Source of the DNA: Oppiella nova
Lineage: Eukaryota > Arthropoda > Arachnida > Sarcoptiformes > Oppiidae
DNA length: 21,648 bases
Reading direction: 5' to 3'
NCBI GenBank assembly: GCA_905397405.1
Contig: CAJPVJ010000665.1
Coordinates: 1 to 21,648, forward strand
Positions within the stretch are counted from its first letter, which is position 1. Each line of letters begins with the position of its first letter. The position numbers and the translations under genes are program-made. Shown piece after piece: positions 1 through 10,432 of this stretch. The notes under the pieces were generated by a model. It worked only from the letters and a program-made list of their open reading frames with translations. It was not told the origin of the DNA and made no database searches.

Positions 1-343
1 AAAAATAAAATTCTTCACTAAAAATATTATTATTTACATGATTTGCGTTTAAAAATACTTATGAATAAAAAACAAAATAAATTCTCGGATATTATAGCAA
101 AATGTAATCTTAACTAAAAGTTTTGGCTTTAAAACAATTATTATACTTCAGTAAAGGATTTGCGCATCACTTCCCCACTAAATAACATTGAAAAAACTTT
201 TTGGACCCTAAAAACAAATTTATTTCTACCATTTAAACAATTCTGTGAATCAGAATTTTATTTTAAATATACAAAACATATCAAATTCTTATGTAAATAG
301 TTTATTTATTCAAGTTTTGTGTAAATAATAACAAAATTAAATT
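1..343. other. AT-rich upstream region, no gene seen
   Basis: Very A+T-rich sequence before the first ATG of the gene starting at 344. I see no convincing open frame, RNA gene or TATA/initiator pair. It probably holds the 5' UTR and promoter of the downstream gene. Confidence 0.4.
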
Positions 344-3300
344 ATGAAATCTGTGTTTAATTTTGTGAAAAGTGTTTTTACTAGTAGTGATAGTAATACT
401 TCAAATAATACTACTAATAGTAATAACAATAATAATAATAATGAAAGTAAAAGTGAATCTGAAAGTCAAGTAAGTGTTTAAATAAAATATTTTAAATGAT
501 TATAAAATTTATTACATTGAATTAAATAAAATTTCTAATAATGAATTTGTTTAAAATTAATGTCAAATATAAATATTCAAGTGTTTTGGAATTTATTTGA
601 AACTTGCAATGAATTTAATTATTTTTCATTTTAAGACAGTAACAAAAATAAATACATTGTATTTAGGTTTAACGTAATAATGAGTGGGTGCTAATGAAGT
701 GAAAAGTTTTTGTATTTGTAATTTATTTGATATTTGCCATGTATACAATTTATGGTAATCTTCATCATTAATATAATTAATTTCCATACAATATACTAGT
801 AATAACAAAAATCCTATAATTATCAAGTTTGACCTCTAATTCAATTGATTTATAGTTATTTATAAAAGTAACGAACAAACTGTCGACTGATATTTGACAA
901 AAGTTTTGTCTCAAAAATAAGTTACATTTCAAAACCAGGTTAGGATTCGCTTACATTGACCTCAATTGTTCAGATCATATCACTATTCAATTGTCTCTAA
1001 TTCTCTACGCTCTCCATAAAACTTATATCAAACTTATAGATTGAATGATTAAAAATTAACATTACATTTCTCAAACCCTTTGAGTTGAATTCAAAAAAGT
1101 CTAAATCTCATTATGAAAATAAAATTTTATATTTGGAAAGTTGGAAATATAATAAGAGCACAGATATGCAAATGTTTGCGAATATAATGCGCGAGAAAAA
1201 ATCATTGAATTAAGGGATGGTTTTGTTGCCTAAGAGTAATAGTCGTAGGACTGGCACTGGAAGTGCTATAAATATTATCTCTGGTTTAGTGCCAAAGAGG
1301 CTGATCATCCAAATTAGGAACACATTCAAGGATTTACTGTAAACACTGGAAACTTTCAATTTTCACTCATTTCGCACAACTCAGTGCTACCAAACCCTAG
1401 GGATTGAGAATTTTTTAGTGTAGAGAAACTGCTTTTATATTCATTTATATAATCTCTTTTGTAAACATTAGAAACATTAGGATAGAGAGTGTCTGTGAAA
1501 GAGTTGGCCGAAAGTGTGAGAGATTACATCTTTTGAGACATAAATCTATGTTATCTCTCTTTCTCTCCCTCTTTCTGATGCTCTAATATACACTCTAACT
1601 CTCATCCCTTTCCCCTCTAACTGTGAGCTCCCGTTTTCGTGGGGGCACGACATTAGAGTTATAGAAAGAAAAATGTTTTCAAACGAGAAATTTGTTTAAA
1701 AGACTTCAATCATAAATATTAGTATTGTGACGAAATCACAATTTTCACCTAAATTTAATGTTTAGTTTATGTTTAGTTTATTTTTGAATAATTTTCACTC
1801 TATTTATACACCACTTGAAACTCAGTCAAAATTATTTTCTTAATAAAATTTGCGTTTTTTGTCTTCGCTTTGACTTACTTTTGCTGGTGTTTTGTCAAGA
1901 AAGTCACGGATCGCCTGTTTGTGAATGAGATGGACACCCAGCACCTACCAGCCCACCCGAATCCACAGCCAGGTAATTCGATATTCATTTTTTACATTTC
2001 ATTTTACAATAGTATACTTAATTAAAAATTATTAAACCTAAAAATATAAGCTCATAGTGATTACAAGTAATGTAAATTCTGATTATAAAGTAATTAAGTG
2101 ATTAATGTATGGATAATCTCTAATTTAATCTCAAGATGATTAGTATATTATATGACAGCTGCTATCAACTGTCAGATATTAAGAGAAAGGTTTTTAAATT
2201 AACTAATTATAATGAATCGTAATTTAATAATCAGGATATTTTATTAATTAATATTTTAATAGTATTATGTTTACATTAATTATTTTGTATATATTAAAAT
2301 CAAGATATAGTTAAATTTAGCTAAAACTAAATAAATTTTTACAAATCCAACCAATTTATACCTAATTAAATATAACCTAAAATTCCGACCTAAAATTTAC
2401 TTGTTTACTCAACATTTATTATAAAAAAATAAATAAAATTTTATTAAGAATTCGTTTATAAAACAAACACATTTCCTTTATTTATACATATTAGCGATTT
2501 AGGTGAATGATATTTTGATGATTTTTATATTATTTTTAAAAAGTATTTAATTACTTAAAAGTATATAAAATTTCCAAAATTCCTGAGACACTAATAAATG
2601 ACAGCAAAATGTGGTACAAGTTTACAGTTTAGGGCCAAAGTATATAAGGAACAAAAGTTATTTATAGTCAACTGACAGCTCATAATCCAAATGATGACAC
2701 ATATAATGATCGCACAGATTCTTGTGCACAGAATAACTTGCATTTTACAGAATTTGTTCAGAATATTTACAATTTTATTGCTGACTATAACATTATATTT
2801 GTTGTAAACAAAAGTTAGTGTTGAGAACTTATTTTTAATTATAAACTAAATATAAATAAAACTAAAATACAATTATATTAAAATTTAAAAAATTGTATTT
2901 ATATTTTCACCACAGTGGCCGCCCCACCTGTCCCGCCTCCCCCTCCCGGATGTGCTGGTGGTGTACTACTGCCTCACTGGCGAAGTGAGCCATTGCCGGC
3001 CCATTTGGCCCCGTCTAAGGAGCAGATAGAGAAGGAACAGTACGCTTACCTCCCGGACAAACTGCTCAATACGCTCAACAAAGACAAAAAACCATTCACT
3101 TATACACCCAAAGGAGTGTCCGGGTACTTACACCGCAATTATTTATAATTTTATGACAATATTGACATATCTGTGGCACAGTAACGAAAAGGGAAAGTTA
3201 GACCTGACAAACATCCGATCGCCCAAAATGAAGAAGCGTTTGCTCAGGAATTTGGCCGACGATGAGGAAGACTCGGACCTAATGTCGGACACCGAAAGGG

Positions 3301-5738
3301 TCACGCGATCGGAAACACCCGAAGTGTTGTCCAAACAAAAGCCTCAAATGAACGCCAGACGTGCCATCACTCCAGAAGTGCCTCAAAAACAACAGATGTA
3401 TTCCTCTCCCAATCCACCCCTCAATGGCAACACTTTCCCCGATATTCAGCGACAAATCAATAAGGATTTTGAATCGTTTATACAAAAACAGATGAAACAA
3501 ATGGAGGAGTCATTGAAGAAAAAGGAGAATAACGGTGCGATCGATGTGAACGGATTAGAGCCTGAGGTACAGGAGCTTTTGGACAGTTATGCAAACCGAC
3601 AATCTGTGCCAATGCCTAATAAAGTGGAACCAAAGTCTTTTGAACGGGAATTGATTACAACGAATGGAGGCGATAATTATCCCAAACCTGAGAGTACAAA
3701 ACCGGTCACCCAACCCCAACCACAACCACAACCCCCACCTCCTCCTCCTCCACCACCTAAACCGCAAACTCAATACCAATACAAACCCCAATCGCAACCC
3801 CAACCCATCCCTCAAGCAATGGAAACCAATATAAATCATTCAAATGAAAGACAAAACGGAAACAATGGTATAAAATACAGTAGTCATAGTCATAGAGATT
3901 ATAGATATGATAGTAAATGGGATAATAATAATCCCTATAATAATGATGACAACAATCATAATAATACTATAAATACTTCCAATCCCTGGGATTCAGATCT
4001 ACTGAGACACGTACTCGACGGCGGCCTACAGGGTATTTGCATGACATTCCTCACTCGCACACAACTTTCTAACAAATTTTTGTTACTTTTTTGTCAAAAA
4101 TATAGAGGAAATTGAAAAGTTTGAACAAATATCACTGGAAACGCAAAAGTCATTCACGAGCCCAAAGCCAAACCCATATCAGCCGCAAAACGATAGCTAT
4201 TATGAAACGGAAATCTCATCGTTTGAGACATTTGGCAAAAGTCTGCCAAATCCGGCGCCCGTTTGGAGGCCTTCCAATCAATTTGATGACTCTTATGGCA
4301 CACAAAACCAAACATCTTCGCCGTACGGATCGCTTAATAGAGGTTTCAATAGGAATGGCTTAAGGAGTCCGCAGCCCTACCAGAGCTCACAAGCCGTCGC
4401 CAACACTAAGCCCTGGTCTGAGAGTTCGTCTCCGTATTCAAGGGTCGGACAGAGATCGGCGTCCGTAGAGCCCATGTATAGGAGCGACATTCCATCCAAT
4501 CAGTATAGGACTGGTATATCAGATGGTAAGCCAACTCACAATTAATTCAATGCTAAACTAGACATCAATAATAATCAATTGAATATGACTACAGTAATAG
4601 CAATATAATTACGAAACTAAGCCATTAAAGTATAAATAATTGTATTTTTATAATCATTTGACAAAATATATAAATGGTTTTTATTATATTTATCTAAAAT
4701 GTATTTATATTATTTTAATTTTTTTGTAGAGAATTATATTTAGTTTATAAATTAATTTTATTTTATCCGTCAGTTCCTAATTACTAACTCAGGAAACCAA
4801 CTGTAAAATTATCTAAAAAGCCATTTATTGTTAATTACTTTTATGTTATCATTCATTATAAATATGAAAACCCTTTTCCAACAAATTTTCTTTGTTTTAC
4901 TTTGCACTCAATCCGTTTGAATCTTAATTTACTTTTTTTTAAATACACTATTTTTCTATTCAATTCTCTGTATATCATCTCAAACTTTCTGCCATCAGTT
5001 CCCAACTATAACTCCAGACCCAAACCCTTCTACTTATGCTCCGAACCCCCGACACCGACCGCCACACCTCCGCCACAGTTTATTCAACAGCCGATACAAC
5101 GGCCCCCTCGAGACAACCAATTCTCGACATTTGGCAAAAATTGTTGGCCACAAAAAATCAGTTATCAAAATGAAATGAGAACAAGTGGTATACCATTCAA
5201 TCATAAAACTCGTAGAATAGCTTAAAACAGTCTAAACATATGTCTAAATCAATTTAAAAGCTCAAAGGATTTAATTAATAATATTTTAATAGAAATTTTA
5301 ATTAACTTCTTGTTAGGCATGGATTGTGGACCTCAAACCAAATACATAGACAGCATTGGGATGTACGCCCAAACCACTGGACCCGATGAGTGGGACCGCA
5401 GTAACACCAGTACTCCCGTTCCCAGACCTGCCGACCGAAACATCAAATTCTCAGACCGTATAATAACATCCCCCGAACGCACTGGTATTAAATCTCCTGA
5501 ACCGCCCAAACCTATCCTCAAGAAAAAACTACCCCCTTCTGAACGGCCACCCGATCCCACGCCATCCAAATACATGGGCGCAAACATACCCTCCCGTTCC
5601 TTCCGATTGTTGCAGTTAGTGACCGGCGAGGACATCGACAACCAGTTTATTACAGACGATAATACAGTCATTGAGACCAGGATTAAGCCAAAGACTGTCA
5701 CTTATTCTAACCATGATGACTTTGGCACCGATTTTTGA
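344..5738 (+). CDS. Seven-exon gene for a P/Q/N-rich, mostly disordered protein (762 aa), possible cytoskeletal scaffold
   Basis: Exons 344-469, 1900-1972, 2916-3123, 3182-4032, 4106-4525, 4999-5187 and 5317-5738 join with matching phases to 2289 nt without internal stops. Every intron is GT-AG; two are only 58 and 73 nt. The protein opens with an Asn/Ser-rich stretch, then a poly-proline segment, then a conserved-looking block reading KPFTYTPKG...LDLTNIRSPKMKKR across the exon 3/4 junction. A long low-complexity middle follows (QPQPQP/PPPP tract near 3712-3800, Asn-rich near 3925-3975). The last exon has a second ordered-looking block, IPSRSFRLLQLVTGED. No enzyme domain, signal peptide or membrane segment is visible. 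The two blocks faintly recall arthropod Z-disc or actin-associated scaffolds (ZASP-like or synaptopodin-2-like proteins); this is a weak recollection, not an identification. The first exon, behind a 1.4-kb intron, is the least certain and could be one of several alternative starts. AATAAA lies at 5881. Confidence 0.75.
470..1899 (+). other. Long first intron of the scaffold-like gene
   Basis: It starts with a consensus GTAAGT and ends in AAG before 1900. Most is A+T-rich. A less AT-rich part at about 1215-1650 includes a pyrimidine-rich stretch (1555-1620) that could be an alternative promoter or 5' exon, but no core promoter pair is clear. Confidence 0.5.
1973..2915 (+). other. Second intron of the scaffold-like gene
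   Basis: GTAATT donor and CACAG acceptor; A+T-rich throughout. I see no coding potential or RNA gene inside it. Confidence 0.55.
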
Positions 5739-6398
5739 ATTTATTAGTTAACAAAACTATTTATAAGATTATTATCATAATACTAAATATTTGAAAATTC
5801 ATTTATTTATTTGTTGTTTGAATTTTTAATGCAAAATGTTTAGACGAAACCAATGTTGTTATTATATGTTTACTGTTATTAATAAATTTATATAAATTAA
5901 AAATTAATTTTAGAGCATTTAATTGATTGAATAAATTGTTTTGTCCAAATGAGTTGTTTATATCATGATAATTTTTTATTACAAATTTGTGATTTAATGT
6001 GAAGCTCAAATTAATGTTATTCAAATTATATATATTATAGTTATTTTTAAAAATATATCACAAAATATTCTTATAATCTTAATATTAAAATATTTAACAA
6101 AGATCATTCAATCAATTAATTACTTGTTTGTTATTATTAAAATGTTGTTTAAATAAATTATAATATAAAATATTAAGTAAATAATTACTAAAATTTCAAT
6201 CTAGCAATTTTACAAAGTTTAAACTTATTGATAAGAAAATTATTTAAATAATGATTGTCCGGTAGAGAGCATTAGAATTTATCAATTAAAACATCTGGGT
6301 GATTGTCGTTGAAACAAACATGTACCCAAACATCAAAATGGGTACTACATTTCAAAACATTATAATTTAAATTAATCAAGTAAACAAAAGCCTACTAA
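5739..6398. other. AT-rich intergenic spacer
   Basis: Contains the 3' UTR and poly(A) signal (AATAAA, 5881-5886) of the gene on the left and presumably the promoter of the Kunitz gene on the right. A short inverted repeat, GTACCC...GGGTAC, lies near 6321-6345. Nothing else is supported. Confidence 0.45.
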
Positions 6399-6918
6399 AT
6401 GTCGGCAAATAGACTAAATCCTAAAATCTTTTTAAGGTTTATTTTAATTTTATTTTACATTAGCTTTTCAAGTGATCAAATATACGGCAGATATGGTAAG
6501 TAATAGTTTGCCTTAACCTTAGATAAACAGAAACTAAATATATTTGTGATAATATTCAGGTCGTAGTGATGATACCGACTTTGACTTAGAGCCGGACCCG
6601 GTGTGCGCCGAACACCCGGACAGTGGGGTCGGTCCTAAACTGTTGCACGAATGGTATTTCTGTGTCGTTATATCTCAGTGCAGGGAATTCGTGTATAGAG
6701 GACAGGGAGGTAATGGCAACCGATTTCAGTCGCTGCAGGACTGCGAGCATAGATGTATGCGTGAGTTCGTGGAGGGGGCACAGGAGTCCGGCCCCAAGAT
6801 TAAGGCACCGGTCAATCATCGGATGAAAGAAGTGAAAAAGCATTTAAGCTATAGATTGACTGAAATGGAGAGGGATGGGGATGGATACGGATCACGCGGA
6901 CATGGTTTGCATTTTTGA
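6399..6918 (+). CDS. Secreted Kunitz/BPTI-type domain protein lacking the C14-C38 disulfide
   Basis: Exon 1 (6399-6495) encodes a signal peptide of about 25 residues; a 64-nt GT-AG intron (6496-6559) leads to exon 2, which reads through to a stop at 6918 (151 residues). The Kunitz domain spans residues 48-98. BPTI-equivalent landmarks are C5=C48, C30=C73, F33=F76, Y35=Y78, G37=G80, N43=N86, F45=F88, C51=C94 and C55=C98. The two cysteines of the second canonical disulfide are both replaced: C14 by K59 and C38 by Q81. There is one extra cysteine, C67. An acidic linker precedes the domain and a basic tail follows it. Kunitz domains usually block serine proteases or ion channels; loss of the disulfide that braces the reactive loop makes classical inhibition doubtful. 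The 3' end may be spliced differently: a frame-compatible 60-nt intron (6905-6964) would replace the last residues with a very basic tail ending at 7020. Confidence 0.88.
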
Positions 6919-7450
6919 GAATTTTGTAATTTATTGATTGAAAATATTTTGATTCATTAAATAGAGAGCAAAAGGCGTTCGCAAAGGAAGCGAAAGTTTG
7001 GACAATTTGGTGGCCTTTAGACCACATTAATGACAGCAACCGATCAAACTTCAGTTCATTTAATCACATGAATCCATTGGATTGATTCAAATGAAAACTT
7101 ATGTCATAAACAACTTATTTATTGTTTTAATAAAATTATTTTATAAGTTATAAGTTTAGGTGAAATAATGATTTTATAGTCAAATTAATAGTTTTAATAT
7201 TATATAATTACATGTTTTGCAAGTTAAGACTTGTTATCAAACTGACCTGTTTCCTAATATAATATTTTTAGGACTTATTTTAGATTATAAATTATTATAA
7301 GTTAGATTATATACAGTATCACAGGTGTTAATGAATTAATTATGTTTTCTTGTTTAATTGATTAATGAATATGAATGCCATAAGGGTTTTAGTAAGTTTT
7401 TGATAAATAGTAGTAATAGTAATGAGCATTTGTAAACATACTGTATAAAC
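6919..7450. other. Intergenic spacer with a possible alternative last exon
   Basis: The 6965-7020 part can be read as a basic terminal exon of the Kunitz gene. The rest is A+T-rich 3' flank and promoter space, with no other gene seen. Confidence 0.4.
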
Positions 7451-7863
7451 ATGAAACTGGATTATTCAATACGAGTTACTTTTATTTTCCTTATTTTCAA
7501 TTGTCTTTTACTCATACGTGTAATGACTAAAGAGGACAAAGAAGATGGAAAGGGATTATCGGACGGACAGATATTTGACAGTATTATAAACTCATATAAA
7601 ATATATGCAAAACTAATTGAATTAAGTGGTACCTTATTTGTACGACAGAACTACTGACAGACGTGGACCAACTTTACCCTGAACAAAAATCCATTGCAAA
7701 GTACGACAAATTCCTGATGAAGTACGTGAGCCCTCGCATCGACACCCATGCAAATGCTGTACATTCGGCACAATTGCAACAAAACGCCGATTTCGGGGCT
7801 ATTATTAGGCGTATTGTCTTTGATCCCAATTTTAGGCTCAGAAATCAATTTGATCAATTCTAA
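7451..7863 (+). CDS. Small secreted protein, unknown family (two exons)
   Basis: ATG at 7451 opens a hydrophobic signal peptide (about residues 9-23) followed by a charged Lys/Asp/Glu/Gly stretch. The frame stops at 7657, but a second open frame continues to 7863, so an intron is needed. Best model: exon 7451-7580, intron 7581-7648 (68 nt, GTATTA...ACAG), exon 7649-7863, giving 114 residues. A competing donor at 7629 with the acceptor at 7660 would make a 32-nt intron, which is implausibly short. The second exon encodes a mostly helical-looking, cysteine-free domain containing YPEQKSIAKYDKF and HANAVHSAQLQQNADFG. I do not recognise the family. Secretion follows from the leader; function is unknown. 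Confidence 0.6.
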
Positions 7864-8066
7864 TGTTTCAGGGTCTATTATTCATTTTGTATTAATTGTT
7901 GATAGTTGTTAATATTAATATACGTTTATGTATTATTAAACTAATAGATATTTTATGTAATTTCCTACAATTAGATATATTTGTTTTTTAAACAGATTTT
8001 TATTTATATCTTGGAATACAAATAATTATTAATCAATTAAAATAATTTCAATAAGATTCCACTAAT

Positions 8067-8103
8067 AGTTAAGAATAAATAAATAAATAAATAAAAATAA
8101 TAG
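8067..8103. repeat. (AAAT)n-like microsatellite
   Basis: A short run of AATA/AAAT units in the spacer between the convergent genes ending at 7863 (+) and 8132 (-). Confidence 0.6.
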
Positions 8104-8131
8104 ATATTTAAGACTTATTTAAAGCAACAGT

Positions 8132-8605
8132 TTATCCGTCGATTTCTTGAGCTGACAGGAATCCATCACTATTTTTGTCAATTTTGTGGAATTCCTCTCT
8201 AATGTTGACACCATTTGATGCCATTTTGGTTAAATACCGGTGCGCCTCATCATAGTTGACCTTTCCGTCGGAATCGGTGTCCAATTCAGCCACCAATTGT
8301 TTGACGTCCGATGAGCTGCGGCTCTCGTTAGTGATGGACAGGACTTCCTCGCGGAATAGCTTTCCCTTACACCCGGAGGCTATGTTCCAACACCAGAGAC
8401 TGGAGTCGCCTTTCCTGCAGCCGCCGTCACAGTCACAGCCAAACACATTACACTTCCCGAGCCCACAGTAATACGAGGCTTCCGTACAGTCATAACAGCG
8501 CTCAACGCTTCTGGAGCTCTCCTCACACTTCAACGGCACGATTGTCGTGAGCGGACTTCTGTACAGATACGTTCTGTAGTGGTGTTGTCGGTTATCTGGT
8601 GTTGA
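8132..8605 (-). CDS. Cysteine-rich protein with a C-terminal EF-hand pair; 5' end unresolved
   Basis: The minus-strand frame is open from an acceptor-like CTAG just above 8605 down to a stop at 8132-8134 (157 residues). The N-terminal half is rich in cysteine, with the segment CGLGKCNVFGCDCDGGC. The C-terminal half has two textbook EF-hand loops, DTDSDGKVNYDE and DKNSDGFLSAQE, both with Asp at position 1 and Glu at position 12, so calcium binding is expected. Disulfide-type cysteines suggest an extracellular protein, but I find no signal peptide or in-frame ATG in this exon. The first ATG in frame lies inside the EF-hand region. A candidate upstream coding exon near 8928-8882 (MRFLTNIE...) ends at a GTATTA donor in a phase that fits an acceptor inside this exon (CTACAG, about 8577). 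I do not recognise the family from the Cys-rich part. Confidence 0.72.
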   Translation of the reverse strand, partial: STPDNRQHHYRTYLYRSPLTTIVPLKCEESSRSVERCYDCTEASYYCGLGKCNVFGCDCDGGCRKGDSSLWCWNIASGCKGKLFREEVLSITNESRSSSDVKQLVAELDTDSDGKVNYDEAHRYLTKMASNGVNIREEFHKIDKNSDGFLSAQEIDG

Positions 8606-8701
8606 CTAGCGTTAACTTAAGTAACAATAAAGACACGTTTATTATATAAGTATGTTAATAATCAAATTTATTCAATAAATTGATCCAAATTTATGACTTA
8701 C

Positions 8702-8763
8702 TTTTTTGTTAGAATAGAAAGTTTTCTCAATAATTGATTAATAAGTTATACAAAGTTTAGACT
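8702..8763 (-). other. Probable 5' UTR exon of the EF-hand gene
   Basis: This stretch lies between an initiator-like TCAGT and a consensus GTAAGT donor (8701-8696) on the minus strand. It contains no ATG, and the 96-nt intron that follows (8701-8606) has none either. Confidence 0.4.
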
Positions 8764-8799
8764 GAATAACAGAATAGGAAAGTGTCCCCTATTTATATA
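8760..8799 (-). promoter_or_regulatory. TATA box plus initiator
   Basis: On the minus strand TATATAAA (8799-8792) is followed about 30 nt downstream by TCAGT (8764-8760), the arthropod-type initiator. The spacing is that of a canonical core promoter, and it points toward the EF-hand gene. Confidence 0.55.
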
Positions 8800-9178
8800 G
8801 TTAATGATAGATATTTCATAATAGTTTTGCAATTAATCAGTTGATAGATAATAAGACAATTGTGTGATTTTTCTGTAATACCTGTCCCGTGGATCTGATG
8901 ACTCAATGTTTGTGAGAAAACGCATCTGTGAACACACTTTCCGATTGAATATCTGTTAATTGCTTTAAATTTACAATTTATGTAATCGTATAAACTTAGA
9001 TTATATCATATTGTATAATCGTTTAGTATTATATAACTGATTAGCAATTGATAACATTTTCAGATGTAGTGTGAATATAGTGTCATTTTTAATAACAATT
9101 TTTACGTTATATTTTATATAAAAAGTTATATAAAGTTTATAAAACAGAGAATTTAAATGATATAATAATGTCATAAAA
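8800..9178. other. AT-rich spacer between two minus-strand genes
   Basis: It holds the 3' flank of the serpin (minus-strand ATTAAA near 9090) and a possible small coding exon on the minus strand at about 8928-8882. Nothing else is evident. Confidence 0.35.
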
Positions 9179-10432
9179 CTATCTAATGGTCTGGATTTTA
9201 CTTAAGAACTCCGATATCTCATCCGGAGTTAAGTCCGACTCCTGAACCACTTCCAGCATTTCTCGAGGATCACCAAAGTATACCATAAAAAGGGCCACTT
9301 TTGACATCTTATCTGTTATGATGAACACAAATGGGCGGTTAGCTCTAAACGCCACTGTCTTCGAGTCCTTCATTATCTTCATCTTTGACTGTCGGCTGAC
9401 TTTATTGTCAGAGAAAACGGCTCCCCTTTCGTCCACCAGAATGAAGGCCTTGTGGACCAGTTTCGTGAGGTGTGGCCTCGACTCACAAATGGCGGTCAAG
9501 TCGGCCAACTTTTCCTCGAAGATATCGATGGCTCCCATTTGTTTGATAGTCTTCTGAAGGGAGACCTTCTGGGCGTCCAAAGCAAACCTTGGCAGCGATA
9601 CCGTTACTAATGTCTTGGGCTGTGTCTGCAGTGTATCCATAATCGACTGGAAGATGTCTTTATTGAGGTATTCGATGAGATAAATGGCATCCGATTTGAC
9701 ATCTTTGGGGAGTATGACAATCATCCGGAGGTCGCTCGTGACGTACGGTATGGACACGATATGGGCGGACAGCTGTTGGCTATACATATACCTGTAGTGA
9801 GCCAACTGTTCCATCATCTGGATCTCTGCGGTGATCGACTGACCATTTTTGACAAAACTGAACGTCTGTTTATCCAACTCATCGAAACTGGAGGACCAGA
9901 AACCCCTGAAGAATAGGCTGTCCGTCACAATGAGCTTAACGTTGCGGTTCTCGCCGCTGATGTCTTTGGCGGCGATCACTTCGTCGATCACGCCATCCGT
10001 ATTGTCTTTGGAGTCACCATTGATTGTGTCCACCGTTTTCCGGACCTCCCGGAAGGTCACTGTCTTCGGCTTGACATCGAAGTAGTCCTTCAGTAAGCGC
10101 TTGTAGTCGTCGTTGAGTTGAATACTGGTGTCGGCGTACAAGAAGTTACTGAACATTAGGATGTCGTGGTTGTCGATCAGTATCTTCTTCCTGAGCGACT
10201 GCCACTCCTTAAGCATCAATTCGTCGCTCGCCATGCCTTTCATCCGCAAAACTGTTGATAATTGGGATTCAGAGGTGTTTTTGGCGCCGATTCTGATCAT
10301 CAGTAATGAGTTATAGACAGCGAAAGGAGAGAAACAGAGGTTTCGGTAATCGGTTTTGTGTCGAGATATGAATACTTTGAATAATTCAAAGCCGAACTCA
10401 TTCGCCGACTCTTTAATGGATTTTGGGCTCAT
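9179..10432 (-). CDS. Intronless serpin, probably non-inhibitory, with C-terminal extension
   Basis: A single 417-residue frame covers the whole serpin fold, from the helix A segment (NEFGFELFKVF) to the C-terminal signature FRANRPFVFIITD (from residue 362). The hinge of the reactive-centre loop, from about residue 334, reads DERGAVFSDNK. Inhibitory serpins normally have E-G-T/S then a run of small residues (P12-P9); here Phe, Asp, Asn and Lys occupy that stretch, so loop insertion and protease trapping look unlikely. The protein also runs about 25 residues past the usual end (after FMVYFGDP) in an acidic tail, QESDLTPDEISEFLSKIQ. The ATG gives no signal peptide, which suggests an intracellular form. 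However, CCACAG lies immediately before the ATG and could be an acceptor for an upstream leader exon, although I found none. Its coding sequence is GC-richer than its surroundings. Confidence 0.93.
   Translation of the reverse strand: MSPKSIKESANEFGFELFKVFISRHKTDYRNLCFSPFAVYNSLLMIRIGAKNTSESQLSTVLRMKGMASDELMLKEWQSLRKKILIDNHDILMFSNFLYADTSIQLNDDYKRLLKDYFDVKPKTVTFREVRKTVDTINGDSKDNTDGVIDEVIAAKDISGENRNVKLIVTDSLFFRGFWSSSFDELDKQTFSFVKNGQSITAEIQMMEQLAHYRYMYSQQLSAHIVSIPYVTSDLRMIVILPKDVKSDAIYLIEYLNKDIFQSIMDTLQTQPKTLVTVSLPRFALDAQKVSLQKTIKQMGAIDIFEEKLADLTAICESRPHLTKLVHKAFILVDERGAVFSDNKVSRQSKMKIMKDSKTVAFRANRPFVFIITDKMSKVALFMVYFGDPREMLEVVQESDLTPDEISEFLSKIQTIR

Noticed and set aside
626-826. Minus-strand frame with a hydrophobic start followed by a charged stretch, like a small secreted protein
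   Set aside because: It begins at TTG, not ATG, lies inside an intron of the plus-strand gene, and has A+T-driven composition with no clear splice partner.
1250-1300. Inverted repeat TGGCACT...AGTGCCA
   Set aside because: Only seven base pairs with a long loop; not enough for a miRNA or transposon end.
1217-1342. 41-codon ATG-initiated frame in the first intron (MVLLPKSNSRRTGTG...)
   Set aside because: Too short, no signal peptide or homology that I recognise, and no promoter or splice support. It could be a decayed element fragment.
5333-5701. Minus-strand 122-aa frame opposite the last exon of the scaffold-like gene
   Set aside because: Shadow of a real exon; composition mirrors the proline-rich plus strand.
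7629-7660. 32-nt intron joining the two exons of the small secreted protein
   Set aside because: Shorter than the splicing machinery is known to handle in animals; a 68-nt alternative in the same phase is available.
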